The notes beneath the pieces are model-generated. The model had not been told where the DNA came from, ran no database searches, and was given only the letters and a program-made list of their open reading frames with translations. This document shows, one piece after another, positions 50,144 to 58,989 of a stretch of 64,000 bases of DNA (positions are counted from its first letter, which is position 1; each line of letters opens with the position of its first letter). The DNA comes from Spirochaetota bacterium. GTDB lineage: Bacteria; Spirochaetota; Spirochaetia; Treponematales; UBA12059. Position numbers and translations under genes: made by a program. The DNA lies in NCBI GenBank assembly GCA_022703505.1, contig JAKLDN010000008.1, positions 94,422-158,421 on the forward strand, given 5' to 3'.

Positions 50144-51424
50144 CTATTTGCCGAACACCAGGTTCGGCAGCCAGGTCACGAGCGGGGGGACGTAGGTGAT
50201 CAGGAACAGGACCAGGATGGGCGGAACGAGGAAGGGCAGGATCGCCCGCATGAGCCGCTCGAGTTTGATGTTCGCCACGTGGCTCACGACGAAGAGGCAC
50301 ATCCCCACGGGGGGCGTCGCCACCCCGATCATCAGGTTGACCACCATCACGACGCCGAAGTGTACGAGGTCGATGCCCACCGCGTTCAGGACGGGCACCA
50401 GGATGGGCACCAGCAGGATGAGGGCCACCCCCGCCTCCATGATGCACCCGAAGAACAGGAGGATCAGGTTCAGGATGAACAGCATGACGAACTTGTTCAT
50501 CGTGACCGAGGTCAGGAAGCCCACGACCCAGTCCGAGAACTGTCCCAGCAGCAGGATATAGGAGAAGGTGCTGGTCGTGGCCATCACGAAGGTGGTGATG
50601 GCCGTGGTCTTCATGGAGTCGATCAGGATGCCCGGGAGGTCCCGGAGCCTGACCGTACGGTACACGAAGAACGAGAGGATGAAGGCATACACGACGGCGA
50701 CGGCGGCCGCCTCGGTGGGGGTGAAGATCCCGAACACGATGCCGCCCAGGATGACCGCGGGGGTCAGGATCGGGAAGAAGCTCTCCAGGAAGCGTGTCCG
50801 GAAGACGGCGAAGGTGGCCTTCGGGTCCCGGGGAAAATCGTGCCGGACGCTGAAGATGTACACCAGCACCATGAGGGAGACCGCCACGAGGATGCCCGGC
50901 AGGATCCCTCCCAGGAATAGCCTGCCGACGGAGACCTCCGCCATGGCCCCGTAGATCACCATCGGGATGCTCGGAGGGATGACCGGTCCTATCACCGAGG
51001 AGGCCACGGTGATGGAGGCGGAGAACTCCCGGGGGTATCCCTGGGCGTCCATGGCCTTCATCTCGATGGCCCCCAGCCCGCCCGCGTCGGCCACGGCGGA
51101 TCCGGACATGCCCGCGAAGATCATGCTGGCCAGGACGTTGGCGTGCCCGAGGCCGCCGCGGAAGTGCCCGATCAGGGCCCGGGCGAAGGCGAAGATCCGG
51201 TCGGTTATCCCGCCCGCGTTCATGAGGTTCCCCGCCAGGATGAAGAGCGGGATAGCCAGGAATACGTAGCTGTCCACGCCGACCACCAGGCGCTGGGCAA
51301 GGACCAGGAGGGACAGGTCGGAGAAGAACACGATGGCGATCATGGAGGAGATCCCGATCGCCAGGGCGATGTGGAAGCGGAGGAAGACCAGGACCACGAA
51401 GCACGCGAGGGCCGCCCAGATCAT
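50144..51424 (-). CDS. dctM: TRAP transporter large permease (DctM family)
   Basis: The 426-residue protein has about 12 transmembrane segments, the substrate-region motif FAGMSGSAVADAGGLG, SSVIGPVIPPSIPMVIYG, and the C-terminal NLMIGVATPPVGMCLFV. It is sodium-coupled in characterised systems. The ATG overlaps the dctQ stop as ATGA. Confidence 0.95.
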   Translation of the reverse strand: MIWAALACFVVLVFLRFHIALAIGISSMIAIVFFSDLSLLVLAQRLVVGVDSYVFLAIPLFILAGNLMNAGGITDRIFAFARALIGHFRGGLGHANVLASMIFAGMSGSAVADAGGLGAIEMKAMDAQGYPREFSASITVASSVIGPVIPPSIPMVIYGAMAEVSVGRLFLGGILPGILVAVSLMVLVYIFSVRHDFPRDPKATFAVFRTRFLESFFPILTPAVILGGIVFGIFTPTEAAAVAVVYAFILSFFVYRTVRLRDLPGILIDSMKTTAITTFVMATTSTFSYILLLGQFSDWVVGFLTSVTMNKFVMLFILNLILLFFGCIMEAGVALILLVPILVPVLNAVGIDLVHFGVVMVVNLMIGVATPPVGMCLFVVSHVANIKLERLMRAILPFLVPPILVLFLITYVPPLVTWLPNLVFGK

Positions 51425-51936
51425 GCTTCCCTCCCCGCCCCGGCGACGGAGTCCCCGTACGCCTCGACGGCCTCGAGCAAGTGCGCCAGGGCGTGCACGA
51501 GCATCAGGGAGAATCCGACGAGGACGCTCACGTACAACCAACCTTGGGAAAGGCCGATGATCGGGAAGTAGGTCTCCCAGATGGCCGAGGTGAACTCCCA
51601 AAGCTTGCCGATGATCACGGCGAAGAAGACGAGAGCGGCCGCGTGGACCGCGATCTCCGTACCCTTCACGCCCCGGTCCCCGAGCCGCCGGTTGATGAAC
51701 TCGAACCGGATGTGGATCTTTTCCTTGTAGGCGACGCTGGTGGCCAGGAAGGTGCTCCAAATGAAGAGCAGCTTCGCCACCTCGGCGGAGAAGATGAGGG
51801 GATGGCGGAAGACGTACCGCGCCACGACGGAAGCGAACAAGAGGAGCGCGAACGCGGCCGTGCCGAGGGCCACCAGGAAACAGGCCGCCCCGTTCAGCGC
51901 GTCGCTCAATCGGTCGATCAGGCTCCGGATCCTCAT
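51421..51936 (-). CDS. dctQ: TRAP transporter small permease (DctQ family)
   Basis: The 171-residue protein has four transmembrane helices and the family pattern VVARYVFRHPLIFSAEVAKLLFIW near residues 35-58. It is the first gene of the operon, preceded by a GGAGG site and by the regulated promoter at 51990-52018. Confidence 0.92.
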   Translation of the reverse strand: MRIRSLIDRLSDALNGAACFLVALGTAAFALLLFASVVARYVFRHPLIFSAEVAKLLFIWSTFLATSVAYKEKIHIRFEFINRRLGDRGVKGTEIAVHAAALVFFAVIIGKLWEFTSAIWETYFPIIGLSQGWLYVSVLVGFSLMLVHALAHLLEAVEAYGDSVAGAGREA

Positions 51937-51963
51937 TCCCTCCGCCTCCTAGAAGAAAAACTC

Positions 51964-51994
51964 ATAACATAAGTCATCTGTTGTCTTGTGTTAT
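51964..51994. promoter_or_regulatory. Operator candidate 1 for the GntR regulator
   Basis: ATAACATAAG (51964-51973) and CTTGTGTTAT (51985-51994) form a 9-of-10 inverted repeat around 11 bases, overlapping the -10 of the TRAP promoter. Confidence 0.55.
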
Positions 51995-52018
51995 AAACGG
52001 CTTCCGAAAACCTGTCAA
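51990..52018 (-). promoter_or_regulatory. Promoter of the TRAP operon
   Basis: On the minus strand consensus TTGACA (52018-52013) and TATAAC (51995-51990) are 17 bases apart. The -10 lies inside a palindromic operator candidate. Confidence 0.7.
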
Positions 52019-52072
52019 GGAAAAATAAAGGGGAATCCGGCCCGCAGCCTTGACGTCGGCAGGGAAAGCACC

Positions 52073-52089
52073 ATAATACCAGTCATCTG
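52073..52089. promoter_or_regulatory. Operator candidate 2 (in the gntR leader)
   Basis: ATAATACCAGTCATCTG matches 14 of 17 bases of operator 1 (51964-51980), including an identical AGTCATCTG. It overlaps the likely gntR -10 (TTGACG at 52050-52055, CATAAT at 52072-52077), which suggests autorepression. Confidence 0.5.
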
Positions 52090-52117
52090 CTCTTAAGCTA
52101 TCTCGCAAGGAGACCGG

Positions 52118-52846
52118 ATGCCGCCGAAACCGAAGTCCCCGGAACTCAGCACCTTGGCATCCCCGATCAAGAAACGGTCGGTCGTCCATTTCGTGATCGA
52201 CAAGCTCAAGGAAGCGATGATCCTGAAGGAGCTCAAGCCCGGCGACTACCTTCCCTCCGAGAGCGAGCTGACACGGCAGCTGGGCGTCGGCAAGACGAGC
52301 GTCCGGGAAGCCCTGAAACAGCTGGAAGCCATGGGCATCGTGGAGATCCGCCAGGGACACGGTACCTTCATCCCCCAGAAGCCCGCGGCCGACGCGATCA
52401 ACCCTCTGATCTTCCAGATGATCCTGGAGCAGGCCACGAACGAGGATCTCCTGGAGCTCCGGATGATGTTCGAGCCGGCCTACGCCCTCATCGCCATGGA
52501 CAAGGCGCGGCCGGACCAGATCCGGGCCCTGGAGGATTCGGTGGACCAATTCGAGCGGAAGATACGGGCGGGAATCCATACCGCCGAGGATGACCTGGCC
52601 TTCCATGAGCGGATGCTGGAATGCACCGGGAATCCCTACATCGTGCGCATCGGGACCACGATCCACCAGCTCTTCAAGACCTCCGTGTCCCGATCCATGA
52701 GAGCCATACCGGATACGGCCTTGCGGGACCACAAGGCCATCCTCGCCGCGTTCCTGTCGAGGGATCCGCGGAAGCTCGTCGAAGCCATTCGGAACAGCCA
52801 CAAGGGATGGGCCTACAGCCTGCAAGTCACGGCGGGGAATTCGTAG
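52118..52846 (+). CDS. GntR-family transcriptional regulator (FadR/FCD type)
   Basis: The 242-residue protein has an N-terminal winged helix (LKPGDYLPSESELTRQLGVG, KTSVREALKQLEAMGIVEIR, about residues 40-85) and a C-terminal FCD ligand domain with metal-type residues DLAFHERMLECTGN and RDHKAILAAFLSRD. It is divergent from the TRAP-amidohydrolase-RidA operon and shares paired operator candidates with it. The likely effector is the organic acid imported or a breakdown product. An AAGGAG site precedes the ATG. Confidence 0.92.
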   Translation: MPPKPKSPELSTLASPIKKRSVVHFVIDKLKEAMILKELKPGDYLPSESELTRQLGVGKTSVREALKQLEAMGIVEIRQGHGTFIPQKPAADAINPLIFQMILEQATNEDLLELRMMFEPAYALIAMDKARPDQIRALEDSVDQFERKIRAGIHTAEDDLAFHERMLECTGNPYIVRIGTTIHQLFKTSVSRSMRAIPDTALRDHKAILAAFLSRDPRKLVEAIRNSHKGWAYSLQVTAGNS

Positions 52847-52906
52847 CCCTCCCTTCCGCCGAACCCCGGGGTCCGAAGGCAGGATCCCGCGGAAAACCGG
52901 ACCGGA

Positions 52907-54505
52907 TTAAATCCCGAGGGCGCCGCGTTCCAGGAGATCTTCCAGCCGGGACAGGTATCCGGATTCCCCGTGGTACGCCCGCACGTCCGCGGGGACGGGA
53001 TCGACCGCCCCGCCTCGCCGGGACACCGCGCCGGCGGCCCGCGCCACGTACCCGTCCCGGCCGCTTTCCGGCTCCAGGGCGGCGGCCGCGGCCACCGCGG
53101 CTCCCGCGGCCGCCCCCGCCTCCCCGATGATTGCGACCGGCCGGTTCCAGATCGCGGCGATCCGTCGCAGAGTGCCCTCGCTGGCGGCGGCTCCCCCGGT
53201 CACCGCGACGGCGGCCACGTCCGCCGCGAAGGGCCGGGAAGCCAAGTAGATGAGCCCGAGGGACGAGTCCACGACGCCCGCGTAGTCCGCCTCGAACCCC
53301 GCGGGCCGGCCGTAATCCGTCTCCCGGGATTCCGGGAAAGATTCCCTCTCGCCCTGCAGGACGCGCAGGACCGAGCCCGGCGCGGTCACGGCCAAGGCGC
53401 GCTCGGAGGCCCGGAAGTCGTTCGCGCCCAGCCCGTGAAAGGTCCGGACCGATTCCCAGCAGAGTGCGCCGTTCGTGCGACAGCCGAAGAGGAAGGGCGT
53501 TCCCAGGCCGTCGTACATGGCGTTGGCGGCGGGGTGCGGTTTCGTCCCGTCCGTCATGAACACGAAGCTGGTGCCCAGGGACAGCAGGGCCCCCGGGGCC
53601 AGTACCTTGCTCTGGGGATTGTCCCCGGAGCCCGCCAGCACGACGCAGGCCGGGTCGAACCCGAAGCGCTCCGAGAAATAGGCGGCTATCCCTCCCGCGG
53701 CGGCAAGCGGATGCGACAGGAGGGGGAGCCGCCCCGCCAGGCCCGCCGCCCCGTCCGGAAGGCCCCTCGAGGCCGCTTCCAGGAGGTCCGGATCCCAGCG
53801 CCGGCCGGACCAGTCCATCAGGGAGGTGCCCGCCCCGTTTCCCCAGTCCACCGGAGCCCGGGGCCGGCCGGACAGGATCGCGGACAGAAAGGAGGACAGG
53901 AGGTGGCACACCGTCGTCCGGGCGTAGGCTTCCGGGAAGCGCCGGGCCGTCCGCCGGAGGACGGCGCCCGAGAAGCGCAGGGGGCTGTCCGATCCGGACC
54001 GGGCTGTCATGGCGTCCCGGCCGCCCAGGGCGGAGCGGAGCTCCTCCGCCTCCTCGGCGGTGCTCGAGGTCATCCAGATGGGGGCCCGGTCGTAGGAGAA
54101 TCCCGGGCCGATCCGGGCCGCGAGCCCCCGCTCCCCCTCGGCCCCGCATCCTCTTCCGCGCAGGTCGGAGACGGCGGTCTCCCCCCCGGCTCCCAGCCAG
54201 GCCTGGCCGTGCTGCTGGGCGGAGACGTTCACGGCCGCGACCCGGCCCAGGACGGCGGGACCCAGGTCGGCCAGGAGGCACTCCAAGGCGTCCAGGAAGA
54301 GCCCGGGCGGCTGGTCGGCCTCGCCGGGCTCCCGGGGGGGGAGGACGGGCGACGGTCCGGTCAAACCGTAGGACGCCAGGCGGGGATCGTCCCGGTACCC
54401 CACCCGGGCCCGGGCCGCGATCGAGAAATCCCTCCGGTCGATCACGATCCCCGAGGTGCTCTGGGTGCTGGAATCGATGCCCAGGATTAGATCCAGGTCG
54501 GTCAT
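52907..54505 (-). CDS. FGGY-family carbohydrate kinase (xylulokinase-like)
   Basis: The 532-residue protein starts with the phosphate-1 motif ILGIDSSTQSTSGIVID. It has VNVSAQQHGQAWL with a likely catalytic aspartate in the following APIWMTSSTAEEAEEL region, LAGSGDNPQSK, and the adenosine-binding VAVTGGAAASEGTLRRIAAIW. Xylulose, ribulose or a related sugar is the likely substrate. It is 30 bases downstream of an exported amidohydrolase and convergent with gntR. The pairing does not reveal the sugar. Confidence 0.85.
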   Translation of the reverse strand: MTDLDLILGIDSSTQSTSGIVIDRRDFSIAARARVGYRDDPRLASYGLTGPSPVLPPREPGEADQPPGLFLDALECLLADLGPAVLGRVAAVNVSAQQHGQAWLGAGGETAVSDLRGRGCGAEGERGLAARIGPGFSYDRAPIWMTSSTAEEAEELRSALGGRDAMTARSGSDSPLRFSGAVLRRTARRFPEAYARTTVCHLLSSFLSAILSGRPRAPVDWGNGAGTSLMDWSGRRWDPDLLEAASRGLPDGAAGLAGRLPLLSHPLAAAGGIAAYFSERFGFDPACVVLAGSGDNPQSKVLAPGALLSLGTSFVFMTDGTKPHPAANAMYDGLGTPFLFGCRTNGALCWESVRTFHGLGANDFRASERALAVTAPGSVLRVLQGERESFPESRETDYGRPAGFEADYAGVVDSSLGLIYLASRPFAADVAAVAVTGGAAASEGTLRRIAAIWNRPVAIIGEAGAAAGAAVAAAAALEPESGRDGYVARAAGAVSRRGGAVDPVPADVRAYHGESGYLSRLEDLLERGALGI

Positions 54506-54535
54506 GCGGATCCCCCGTCGAGTCGGTCTCGACCT

Positions 54536-55717
54536 TCACCGCCGATCCGCAGCGATCCTGCCCTCCTTCATCACCAGGACCGGGTCCCGAAGGACGCCCG
54601 GGTCCGAGAGGGGATCGCCGCGGACGACGATGAGGTCGGCGAGCTTGCCGGGCTCGAGGGTACCGATTTCCCGGTCCGCCGCGCAAGCCTCCGCCGAGGT
54701 CCGGGTACAGGCCGTGATGACCTCCATGGGGGTCATCCCCGCGGCGAGCATGCACTCGATCTCGAACATCGGGATGCCTCCCTCGAACTCCCCGGGGCCG
54801 CCGCCGTAGTCGTTCCCCAGGGCGACCCTTCCCCCGGCAAGCCGGAACGCCCGAAGGTTCGCCACGCAGGACTGGACCGGGGCGCCGTAGCTGCGGAAGA
54901 CGCTGAAGGTCGGGATGAGGAGGATCCCGGCGGAGACCGCCCGCCTCCAGGTGTCCGGATCGACGCGGTCCCAGGCGATGTGGGCCAGCTCGTCCACCCC
55001 CGCGAGGACGGCGCGGCGGAGGAACCGGGCCTCGGTCACGTGCATCGTCACCCGGAGGCCCCGGGCCTTGGCGGCCGCGACCAGGGCGTCCAGGGTCGCG
55101 TCGTCGAACTGCGGCAGCCCCGAGACCCCCGCGTACCCGTCCTCCAGGGAGGCCTTCACGGCGTCCAGCCCCGCATCGGCGATTCGATCCACGGCGGCGC
55201 GCGCCTCGGCCGGGGTGGAGACGAAGCTCGAGCCGTAGCCCCCGGGAACGGTGATCATCGGTCCGACCGCGTACAGCCGGGCCAGGTCCGGACGCTCCCG
55301 GGTCCGGGCGCGCCAGCGCGCGACCTCGGCCGGGGGCATCCCGAAGCTCGACATGTCCCGGACGCTGGTCACGCCGGACTCGAGCCACCGGGCCAGGCGC
55401 TCCTCGTCGAGGGCGTAGTGGACGTGGGCGTTGACGAACCCGGGCAGGACGGCCGCTCCGTCCAGGTCGAGGACCCGCGATCCGGGCGGTATCCCGACCG
55501 CCGCCGCCGGTCCCGCCGCGAGCACCCGGCCCTCCCCGATCAGGAGGACGGCGTCCCGGACCGGGGGAGAGCCGGTCCCGTCGATGAGGATGCAGTTCCG
55601 GATCGCCAGGTCGATCCCGGGGGGGATCGCCGGGGGGCGGGCTGGAATCCGTGCCGGGAAGACCGATACAAGGGCCAGGACGAGGAGCCGACGGGCTCCG
55701 GAGCGGACGCCGCTCAT
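54536..55717 (-). CDS. Exported metal-dependent amidohydrolase
   Basis: The 393-residue protein has a basic N-terminus and hydrophobic stretch (RRLLVLALVSVFPARIPA) consistent with export. The amidohydrolase-1 fold follows: VLPGFVNAHVHYALDEE supplies the HxH metal pair, DAVKASLEDGY the likely carbamylated lysine, VTMHVTEA and LAHIAWD further histidines, and VALGNDYGGG the catalytic aspartate. The C-terminus has the usual LEPGKLADLIVVRGDPL. Imidazolone-propionase-like and prolidase-like enzymes share this pattern, and the substrate is unknown. Confidence 0.82.
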   Translation of the reverse strand: MSGVRSGARRLLVLALVSVFPARIPARPPAIPPGIDLAIRNCILIDGTGSPPVRDAVLLIGEGRVLAAGPAAAVGIPPGSRVLDLDGAAVLPGFVNAHVHYALDEERLARWLESGVTSVRDMSSFGMPPAEVARWRARTRERPDLARLYAVGPMITVPGGYGSSFVSTPAEARAAVDRIADAGLDAVKASLEDGYAGVSGLPQFDDATLDALVAAAKARGLRVTMHVTEARFLRRAVLAGVDELAHIAWDRVDPDTWRRAVSAGILLIPTFSVFRSYGAPVQSCVANLRAFRLAGGRVALGNDYGGGPGEFEGGIPMFEIECMLAAGMTPMEVITACTRTSAEACAADREIGTLEPGKLADLIVVRGDPLSDPGVLRDPVLVMKEGRIAADRR

Positions 55718-55728
55718 CCCCGGAGCCC

Positions 55729-56331
55729 TCAGCGCTTCTTCCTCCCCCCGTTCTGTTCCACCCGGAACCGCACGATCCGGGCGATCAAGTCCCGGGGGAG
55801 GGGCCGGTCGATCGGGAACTGGACGGAACCCTTGGCGCGCTTGTACCCGGCGAGCTCGGCCTCGAAGGCGGCGATCCCCTCGGATCCGGGGTAGAAGCCG
55901 ATGTGCCGCTCGTAGCCGGAGAAGTGGACCAGGTTGCCGTTCAGGGTGAAGGTGGGGATGCCGTAGGCGATCTTCTCGGCCGCGCCCGGGGCGTTCTCCC
56001 GGATCAAGGCCCGTATCTCTGAAAGCAGCTTCCTCGTCTCCGGGGGATACCCCGCGATGAACGCGTCCACCGCCGCGGTCCCCGGGTCGGAGCCGGGGCT
56101 CACGCCCTTGCCCGCCGGCGCGGTGCCGTCCGCCGGTGCGCCGGGCGCGGACGCCACGGAATCCGCGAGAGCCCGCCGCAGGTGCCCGAGGGACTTGGGA
56201 CCCAGGCCGTGGAGGGCCAGGAGTTCCGCCTCGGATCGGGCGGCGAGGTCCCGGAGATCCCGGATTCCCGCGGACTCCAGGGCCCGCCGGGCGGGGGCGG
56301 ACAGCGCGTCGAGCAGGTCGTCCCAGGTCAT
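55729..56331 (-). CDS. DUF1801 protein with N-terminal helix-hairpin-helix-like domain
   Basis: The 200-residue protein joins two parts. Residues 1-60 (ALESAGIRDLRDLAARSEAE, LLALHGLGPKSLGHLRRAL) resemble the HhH fold of the RNA polymerase alpha C-terminal domain. Residues about 85-198 are a DUF1801/YdhG-like domain (EKIAYGIPTFTLNGNLVHFS, HIGFYPGSEGIAAFEAEL, KGSVQFPIDRPLP). DUF1801 proteins are small stand-alone proteins sometimes called iron chaperones. A role for the added HhH part is not evident. Confidence 0.82.
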   Translation of the reverse strand: MTWDDLLDALSAPARRALESAGIRDLRDLAARSEAELLALHGLGPKSLGHLRRALADSVASAPGAPADGTAPAGKGVSPGSDPGTAAVDAFIAGYPPETRKLLSEIRALIRENAPGAAEKIAYGIPTFTLNGNLVHFSGYERHIGFYPGSEGIAAFEAELAGYKRAKGSVQFPIDRPLPRDLIARIVRFRVEQNGGRKKR

Positions 56332-56377
56332 AGGCTCCTCCTTTTCGCGACCGGCCGGAGGTCCGGCATCGCCCGGA

Positions 56378-57670
56378 TCACGCCCCGGCGGGGTCGGGCG
56401 CCGTTTCCATCGGCACCTTCGAGGACGGCACGGGCTTTCCCATCTCCATCAGGGTACGGCTCATCCGGACGCCGATCCCCAGAGCGGCGATGGCGGCGCC
56501 GGTGGCGATCAACAGGATCTCGATCCGGACCAGATCCCCCAGGGGACCGAAGGCGAGCATCCCGACGGGCATCATGGACGAAGAGATCATGGAATTGATG
56601 CTGTACACCCGTCCCAGGTAGTCCGGCTCCACGTGCTCCTGGAGCAGGGTCGTGAGGGGGGTGTTGAAATACGGGATCGCGAGCCCGAAGAGGACCATGA
56701 ACCCGATGTAGACCCAGAAGGGAGGGGCCAGGCCGAGGGCGGCGGTGCAGAGGGCCATCACAAGGGTCGAAGCGACCACGGTGCCCATCCGGTTCCGGAA
56801 CCCGCTGAGCGCCGCCAGCAAGGCCCCTCCCACCGTCATCCCCGCGGAGAAGGCGATCTCCAGGGCGGTGAGGCGCCAGACCTCGGGCCCGTAAGTCCGG
56901 GCCGTCTGGAGAGGGGTCAGGAAGGCGGCCGGGGCGATCAGGAAGAAGAGCAGGGCCATGTACACGAACAGCCCGACGAGGTACCGGTGGTCCCGGACGT
57001 ACCGGAAGCCCAGCTTCAGGTCCTCGAAGTAGCCCGTGGCCTGGGCATGGGAGGCCTTGGCGTGGGGCGGGACATGCAGGAACAGGGCCAGGAGCCCCAC
57101 CGCCAGGGAGGCGGTGGCCACGTCCACGAAGAGGATGACCTGGAAGGGGGCCAGGCTCAGCAGGGCTCCGGCGGCGACCGGGGCCGCGAAGGAAAGCCCG
57201 GACTGGACGGTCCCGTTCAGGGCGTTCACCCTCATGAGGGAGTCCCGAGGCACCATCTGGGGCAGGATGGCCCCCACCGCGGGCATGTGGAAGGCCTGGC
57301 CCACGGACCGGAGGGCCGAAACCGCCAGGAGAAGGCCGACCGCCTCCGTCCCCCTCGCGTAGACCAGGGCCAGACCCAGGGTGGCCAGGGCGATCCCCGC
57401 ATCGGCGATCATGATGATCCGTTTCCGGTCGTGACGGTCCGCGAAGACCCCCGCGAAGGGGGACAGGAAGAAGGTCGGAAGGAAGCCCAGGATGATCATC
57501 AGGGCCATCATGGTCCCGGACTTCGTGGTCAGGGTGATGTGCCACATCAGGGCGTACTGCACAAGGGCCGAACCGAAGAGGGACAGAGCCTGGCTGGTCA
57601 GGAAGACGGCGACGTTTCGCTTCCAGCCGCCCGGGATCGGCGCCGGGGCAGGAGACTCGGTTTCAAGCAT
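56378..57670 (-). CDS. MFS exporter (EntS/MFS_3-like)
   Basis: The 430-residue protein has about 12 membrane helices, motif A LSPFAGVFADRHDRKRI, and the family segments LNGTVQSGLSFAAPVAAGAL and EPDYLGRVYSINSMISSSMMP. The EntS-like group exports siderophores, macrolides or lipid-like compounds. The ATG at 57670 places helix 1 after a 17-residue cytoplasmic tail. It precedes the DUF1801 gene by 46 bases. Confidence 0.87.
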   Translation of the reverse strand: MLETESPAPAPIPGGWKRNVAVFLTSQALSLFGSALVQYALMWHITLTTKSGTMMALMIILGFLPTFFLSPFAGVFADRHDRKRIIMIADAGIALATLGLALVYARGTEAVGLLLAVSALRSVGQAFHMPAVGAILPQMVPRDSLMRVNALNGTVQSGLSFAAPVAAGALLSLAPFQVILFVDVATASLAVGLLALFLHVPPHAKASHAQATGYFEDLKLGFRYVRDHRYLVGLFVYMALLFFLIAPAAFLTPLQTARTYGPEVWRLTALEIAFSAGMTVGGALLAALSGFRNRMGTVVASTLVMALCTAALGLAPPFWVYIGFMVLFGLAIPYFNTPLTTLLQEHVEPDYLGRVYSINSMISSSMMPVGMLAFGPLGDLVRIEILLIATGAAIAALGIGVRMSRTLMEMGKPVPSSKVPMETAPDPAGA

Positions 57671-57751
57671 TGGAAGAATATATCGAAAGCCGGGCCGCTC
57701 GGAAAGAAGGGCCCCCCGCACGTCCGCGGCGGGAGCCCGGGGCGCCCCGCC

Positions 57752-58183
57752 TCACGATTTCGCCTCCCCGGAGCCTTCCACATGCTTCCGGAAATTCTCC
57801 AGGATCGCCCCCCAACCTTCCGCCTGTCTCTCCCGGGAGTAGACTCCGTCCGAGTCGAAGGCGACCTCGACGTCCGTGGAGTCCGTCCGGGGCCGGAACT
57901 CGACCGTCACCCCCCGGCCGTCCCCCATCTCGTACTCGATCCGCGAATGCCGCCGGACATCCAGGTACCGACCCGCGAAATCGAAGCCGGCCTTGCCGTC
58001 CTTGGACTCCATTCGGCTTGAGAAGGTGCCGCCGACCCGCAGGTCGACGTGCGCGGAGGGACAGTGCCAGTCGTCGCTGGCGAAATTCCACTTCGTGATG
58101 TCCTCCGGGGTCGTATAGGCGTCCCAGACCCGGGCCACGGGGGCGCGGATCCGGGTTCGAACGGTGATTCTTTCGTCGGCCAT
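57752..58183 (-). CDS. SRPBCC/AHSA1-type protein
   Basis: The 143-residue protein follows the AHSA1 pattern: ITVRTRIRAPVARVWDAYTT, KWNFASDDWHCPSAHVDLRVGG and a C-terminal GWGAILENFRKHVEG. The fold binds small hydrophobic ligands, and the cellular role of this stand-alone group is unknown. It lies behind a strong promoter and is probably expressed on its own. Confidence 0.87.
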   Translation of the reverse strand: MADERITVRTRIRAPVARVWDAYTTPEDITKWNFASDDWHCPSAHVDLRVGGTFSSRMESKDGKAGFDFAGRYLDVRRHSRIEYEMGDGRGVTVEFRPRTDSTDVEVAFDSDGVYSRERQAEGWGAILENFRKHVEGSGEAKS

Positions 58184-58216
58184 GGGGCTCTCCGATCGCG
58201 ATCAGGATGTACTTAT

Positions 58217-58245
58217 ATTATACTTTTTGTCATCTATTTGGTCCA
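58217..58245 (-). promoter_or_regulatory. Promoter of the SRPBCC gene
   Basis: On the minus strand a perfect -10 TATAAT (58222-58217) lies 17 bases from TGGACC (58245-58240). The surrounding DNA is AT-rich. Confidence 0.6.
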
Positions 58246-58282
58246 GCCCATCCGCCTCCCCAAGTGAGGATCCACAGGCCGC

Positions 58283-58528
58283 CTAGGCCTTGCCCGAGCG
58301 GTCCTCCAGTAGCTTGTTCGCGAAGGCGACGTCGGCCTCCAACCTGCGGATCCGCTCCTCCCGATCCAGGGAAAGGCGTTCCAGGTCCTCGACGCGGCGG
58401 GACAGGTCCCGCAGGGCCTTCGGGTCCGCGCCCGATCTCGACTTGACGGACTTGCCCAGGAGATCCCCGACCACCCCGATCAGGGTGATCACGATTACTC
58501 CGCCTACGATCACCAACGTGATTTCCAT
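58283..58528 (-). CDS. Small PspB-like membrane/coiled-coil protein
   Basis: The 81-residue protein has one N-terminal membrane helix (ITLVIVGGVIVITLIGVVG) and a charged coiled coil (about residues 38-75), the layout of phage-shock protein B. No PspA or PspC is nearby, so the name is by shape only. It lies 15 bases after the VF530-family gene and probably shares its transcript. Confidence 0.6.
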   Translation of the reverse strand: MEITLVIVGGVIVITLIGVVGDLLGKSVKSRSGADPKALRDLSRRVEDLERLSLDREERIRRLEADVAFANKLLEDRSGKA

Positions 58529-58543
58529 GAAACGCTCCGTTCC

Positions 58544-58834
58544 TCAAGGTTCCCGCGGTTCGACGGGCCGGCCTCGGTTTCCGCCCCCAGGTTTCCGCCC
58601 CCGGCCCTTCCGCCGGGGCCGGAGCCGGCCGAGGTAGAGGGCCTCGACTTTGGCCCGGGCCCAGGGGGTCCGCCGCAGGAAGGCCAGGCTGGAGCCCACG
58701 CTCGGGTCGACGGAGAAGCAGCGGACGGGGATACGCTCCGCCAGGCCCTCCCAGCCGTACTTCTCGACCAGGAGGCGGAGGATCGCCTCCAGGGTGAGGC
58801 CGTGGAGGGGGTTGTTGGGCTGGTCCTCGGGCAT
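58544..58834 (-). CDS. VF530-family (DUF2132) DNA-binding protein
   Basis: The 96-residue protein matches the family closely: [40 protein letters not shown] and [22 protein letters not shown] Lys/Arg/Gly-rich tail of about 25 residues follows. VF530 proteins bind DNA. Their cellular role is not established. The ATG at 58834 gives the standard N-terminus. Confidence 0.92.
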   Translation of the reverse strand: MPEDQPNNPLHGLTLEAILRLLVEKYGWEGLAERIPVRCFSVDPSVGSSLAFLRRTPWARAKVEALYLGRLRPRRKGRGRKPGGGNRGRPVEPREP

Positions 58835-58886
58835 GGGGGGAGTATAGCGGACCGGGCCGGGCGGCGCCAGACCGGTCGGCCTCCCC

Positions 58887-58915
58887 TTGATCCCGGCCGC
58901 TTCTTTCCGTAGAAT
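58887..58915 (+). promoter_or_regulatory. Promoter of the homoserine dehydrogenase gene
   Basis: TTGATC (58887-58892) and TAGAAT (58910-58915) are 17 bases apart, leaving a leader of about 65 bases. Confidence 0.55.
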
Positions 58916-58989
58916 CAGACGCCCGGAGACAGGACCGGCAAGGGATTCCGTCCCTGCCCCGCGGCCCATTCGTCGAAACGAGGTACCCG

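Noticed and set aside
52827..55388. 853-codon minus-strand open frame over the FGGY kinase and amidohydrolase
   Set aside because: Its composition is that of a GC-rich shadow frame. The kinase and amidohydrolase frames carry the motifs.
57579..57589. GGGACAGAGCC as a further copy of the RAYT-zone motif (also at 16700)
   Set aside because: It diverges after 10 bases, lacks CTCGA and is explained by the coding sequence of membrane helices.
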